A DNA stretch of 64,000 nucleotides, taken from the NCBI RefSeq assembly GCF_000174755.1, contig NZ_ACLQ01000035.1, positions 1-64,000 of the forward strand. The letters run 5' to 3'. Of the stretch, positions 63,163 through 64,000 are shown piece after piece. Each line of letters starts with the position of its first letter. Within the stretch, counting starts at the first letter, position 1. Position numbers and translations under genes: made by a program. Below the pieces are notes generated by a model. The model searched no databases. It was not told the origin of the DNA and saw only the letters and a list, made by a program, of their open reading frames with translations. The DNA is from Capnocytophaga gingivalis ATCC 33624 (GTDB taxonomy: Bacteria; Bacteroidota; Bacteroidia; Flavobacteriales; Flavobacteriaceae).

Positions 63163-64000
63163 TTAATGAGCAGATTTTTTCAAGTAGCGATTAAAAAGAA
63201 AAATAGAAAAGGCCGTCAGTACCCCTAATCCGAAGATGATATACCAAAACTTATTAGGATGATAAGTATTCCATAACAGATCTGAAAGTTCTGTAGCAGA
63301 AAGATGCAATTTTTCTTGAGCTAACTCAAAGTATTGCTTCTTATTCAAGCTTTCTGGCAAGGTAATAGCACGTTTCTCCAATTCCATTTTTAGCAAAGAA
63401 TGCTTATCCGACCACTTATCATATAAGTCCCCTGAGAAAAAACCTGTGAGATAACTCCCCACGGCCATAGGTAAGAAGTAAGTCCCTTGGTAGAGAGCCT
63501 CTTTCCCTTTAGGAGTGATTTTAGCAATAAAAGCTGAAATAGTAGGACCGACTGCTATTTCCCCTATCGCAAAAATAGCCGTTCCCAATACAGTGAAGAT
63601 AACTTCCTTGAACATGAAAGTAAGAGTAACTCCTATGGTCATAACTATAGTCCCTCGAATCATAGCAGAAACCTGATCCATTTTCATCACAAAATAGGAA
63701 ATTACCATCTGAGTTAGGATAATCATCACACAATCTATATTGCCAAACCACTCGGCTTTTATCTGTCCATGTTCAGTAAAAGTACTTCCAAAGAAAGGAA
63801 TATTACGATTGATCCAGTCACTTTGCTGAGAAGAATCCACCCAATCTTCTATAAAATTGGGTAAAGTGTAAAACAATTGATTAAAAACTGTCCAAAAACC
63901 AACCATAAGAAGTAATAATATGGTTAGTTTTTTATCCTTAAGAGCACCTACTATGTTTTGTACAGATCCTTTTATCTCAGTTAGTAAGGGTATATTATAC
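63163..64000 (-). CDS. MFS/POT-like transporter, partial (5' end beyond the window)
   Basis: The frame continues without stop from 63163 to the right window edge, reading KDKKLTILLLL directly upstream of the first in-window ATG (63906), a transmembrane helix that clearly continues. At least 278 codons are present. Hydrophobic segments fit the C-terminal half of a major facilitator, and the helices around FWTVFNQLFYTLPNFIEDW and FAIGEIAVGPTISAFIAKI resemble peptide/proton symporters (POT family). A long cytoplasmic or periplasmic loop (about 60 residues, DLYDKWSDKHSLLKMELEK) lies before the last helix. Substrate unknown. It ends in a TAA just before the possible GTG start of plsC. Confidence 0.75.
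   Translation of the reverse strand, partial: YNIPLLTEIKGSVQNIVGALKDKKLTILLLLMVGFWTVFNQLFYTLPNFIEDWVDSSQQSDWINRNIPFFGSTFTEHGQIKAEWFGNIDCVMIILTQMVISYFVMKMDQVSAMIRGTIVMTIGVTLTFMFKEVIFTVLGTAIFAIGEIAVGPTISAFIAKITPKGKEALYQGTYFLPMAVGSYLTGFFSGDLYDKWSDKHSLLKMELEKRAITLPESLNKKQYFELAQEKLHLSATELSDLLWNTYHPNKFWYIIFGLGVLTAFSIFLFNRYLKKSAH

Noticed and set aside
1-64000. tRNA, rRNA, CRISPR or phage genes
   Set aside because: I found no tRNA cloverleaf, ribosomal RNA stretch, spacer array, integrase or capsid gene while reading both strands.

Overview
This window reads as chromosome of a Bacteroidota member, most likely a flavobacterium close to Capnocytophaga. The markers are an LpxC-FabZ fusion, a lipoprotein-type TamL, promoters of the Bacteroidota form (TTG, 19-23 bp, TAnnTTTG), a surface-lipoprotein signal of the type known from Capnocytophaga (CGKDDD), a CobN/HmuS-like chelatase and AT-rich spacers. 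The genus is inference. I saw no rRNA, tRNA, CRISPR array, phage or transposase gene.

Layout. 1-4.7 kb (minus): citrulline hydrolase CtlX, a deoxyhypusine-synthase-like protein and TamL. 4.8-9.7 kb: an unknown acidic protein facing a 1403-residue membrane-anchored CobN/HmuS-like protein, with a shared bidirectional terminator. 10.3-13.4 kb: PLP enzyme, glucosaminidase/LysM lipoprotein and EEP-family phosphatase/nuclease in one run. 13.6-25.9 kb: an envelope glycoconjugate region. Lgt, a GT87-type enzyme, a GT2, a polysaccharide deacetylase, an EptA-like phosphoethanolamine transferase and an O-antigen ligase/polymerase run rightward and meet a leftward operon of six glycosyltransferase-type genes. 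The 17.4-25.9 kb part is visibly more AT-rich than its flanks. 26-33.4 kb: fabD, queH, a polyprenyl synthase, a SUKH-like protein, two YD-repeat-like secreted proteins, an enoyl-CoA hydratase homologue, an overlooked 55-residue membrane protein and alr. 33.5-41.5 kb: a collagen-like/leucine-rich-repeat lipoprotein, a LolC/E-type permease divergent from NamZ, then lpxD, an unknown gene, lpxC-fabZ and lpxA. 41.5-44.9 kb: an M3 peptidase, a G/C-rich intergenic repeat and a putative surface lipoprotein.

The most unusual part is 44.97-62.4 kb: six consecutive large paralogues (816-971 residues, DUF6493-like) followed by a SWIM zinc-finger protein with its own promoter. The paralogues are mosaics of one another. 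They have divergent N-termini, a nearly constant middle block, a hypervariable linker carrying an 18-27 bp minisatellite with a palindromic core, and C-terminal halves shuffled between members. One copy carries a 138-bp in-frame duplication with a segment apparently copied from its neighbour. SWIM proteins next to such large helical proteins are, from memory, usually found with MoxR AAA+ and vWA genes. None is present here, so this looks like a locally expanded, diversifying variant of an uncharacterised system.

Several starts were moved from the longest possible frame because the upstream codon lies inside a promoter box or precedes a signal peptide (lgt, the collagen-like lipoprotein, namZ, the SWIM gene and others). 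The last gene (MFS/POT-like transporter) runs off the right edge.
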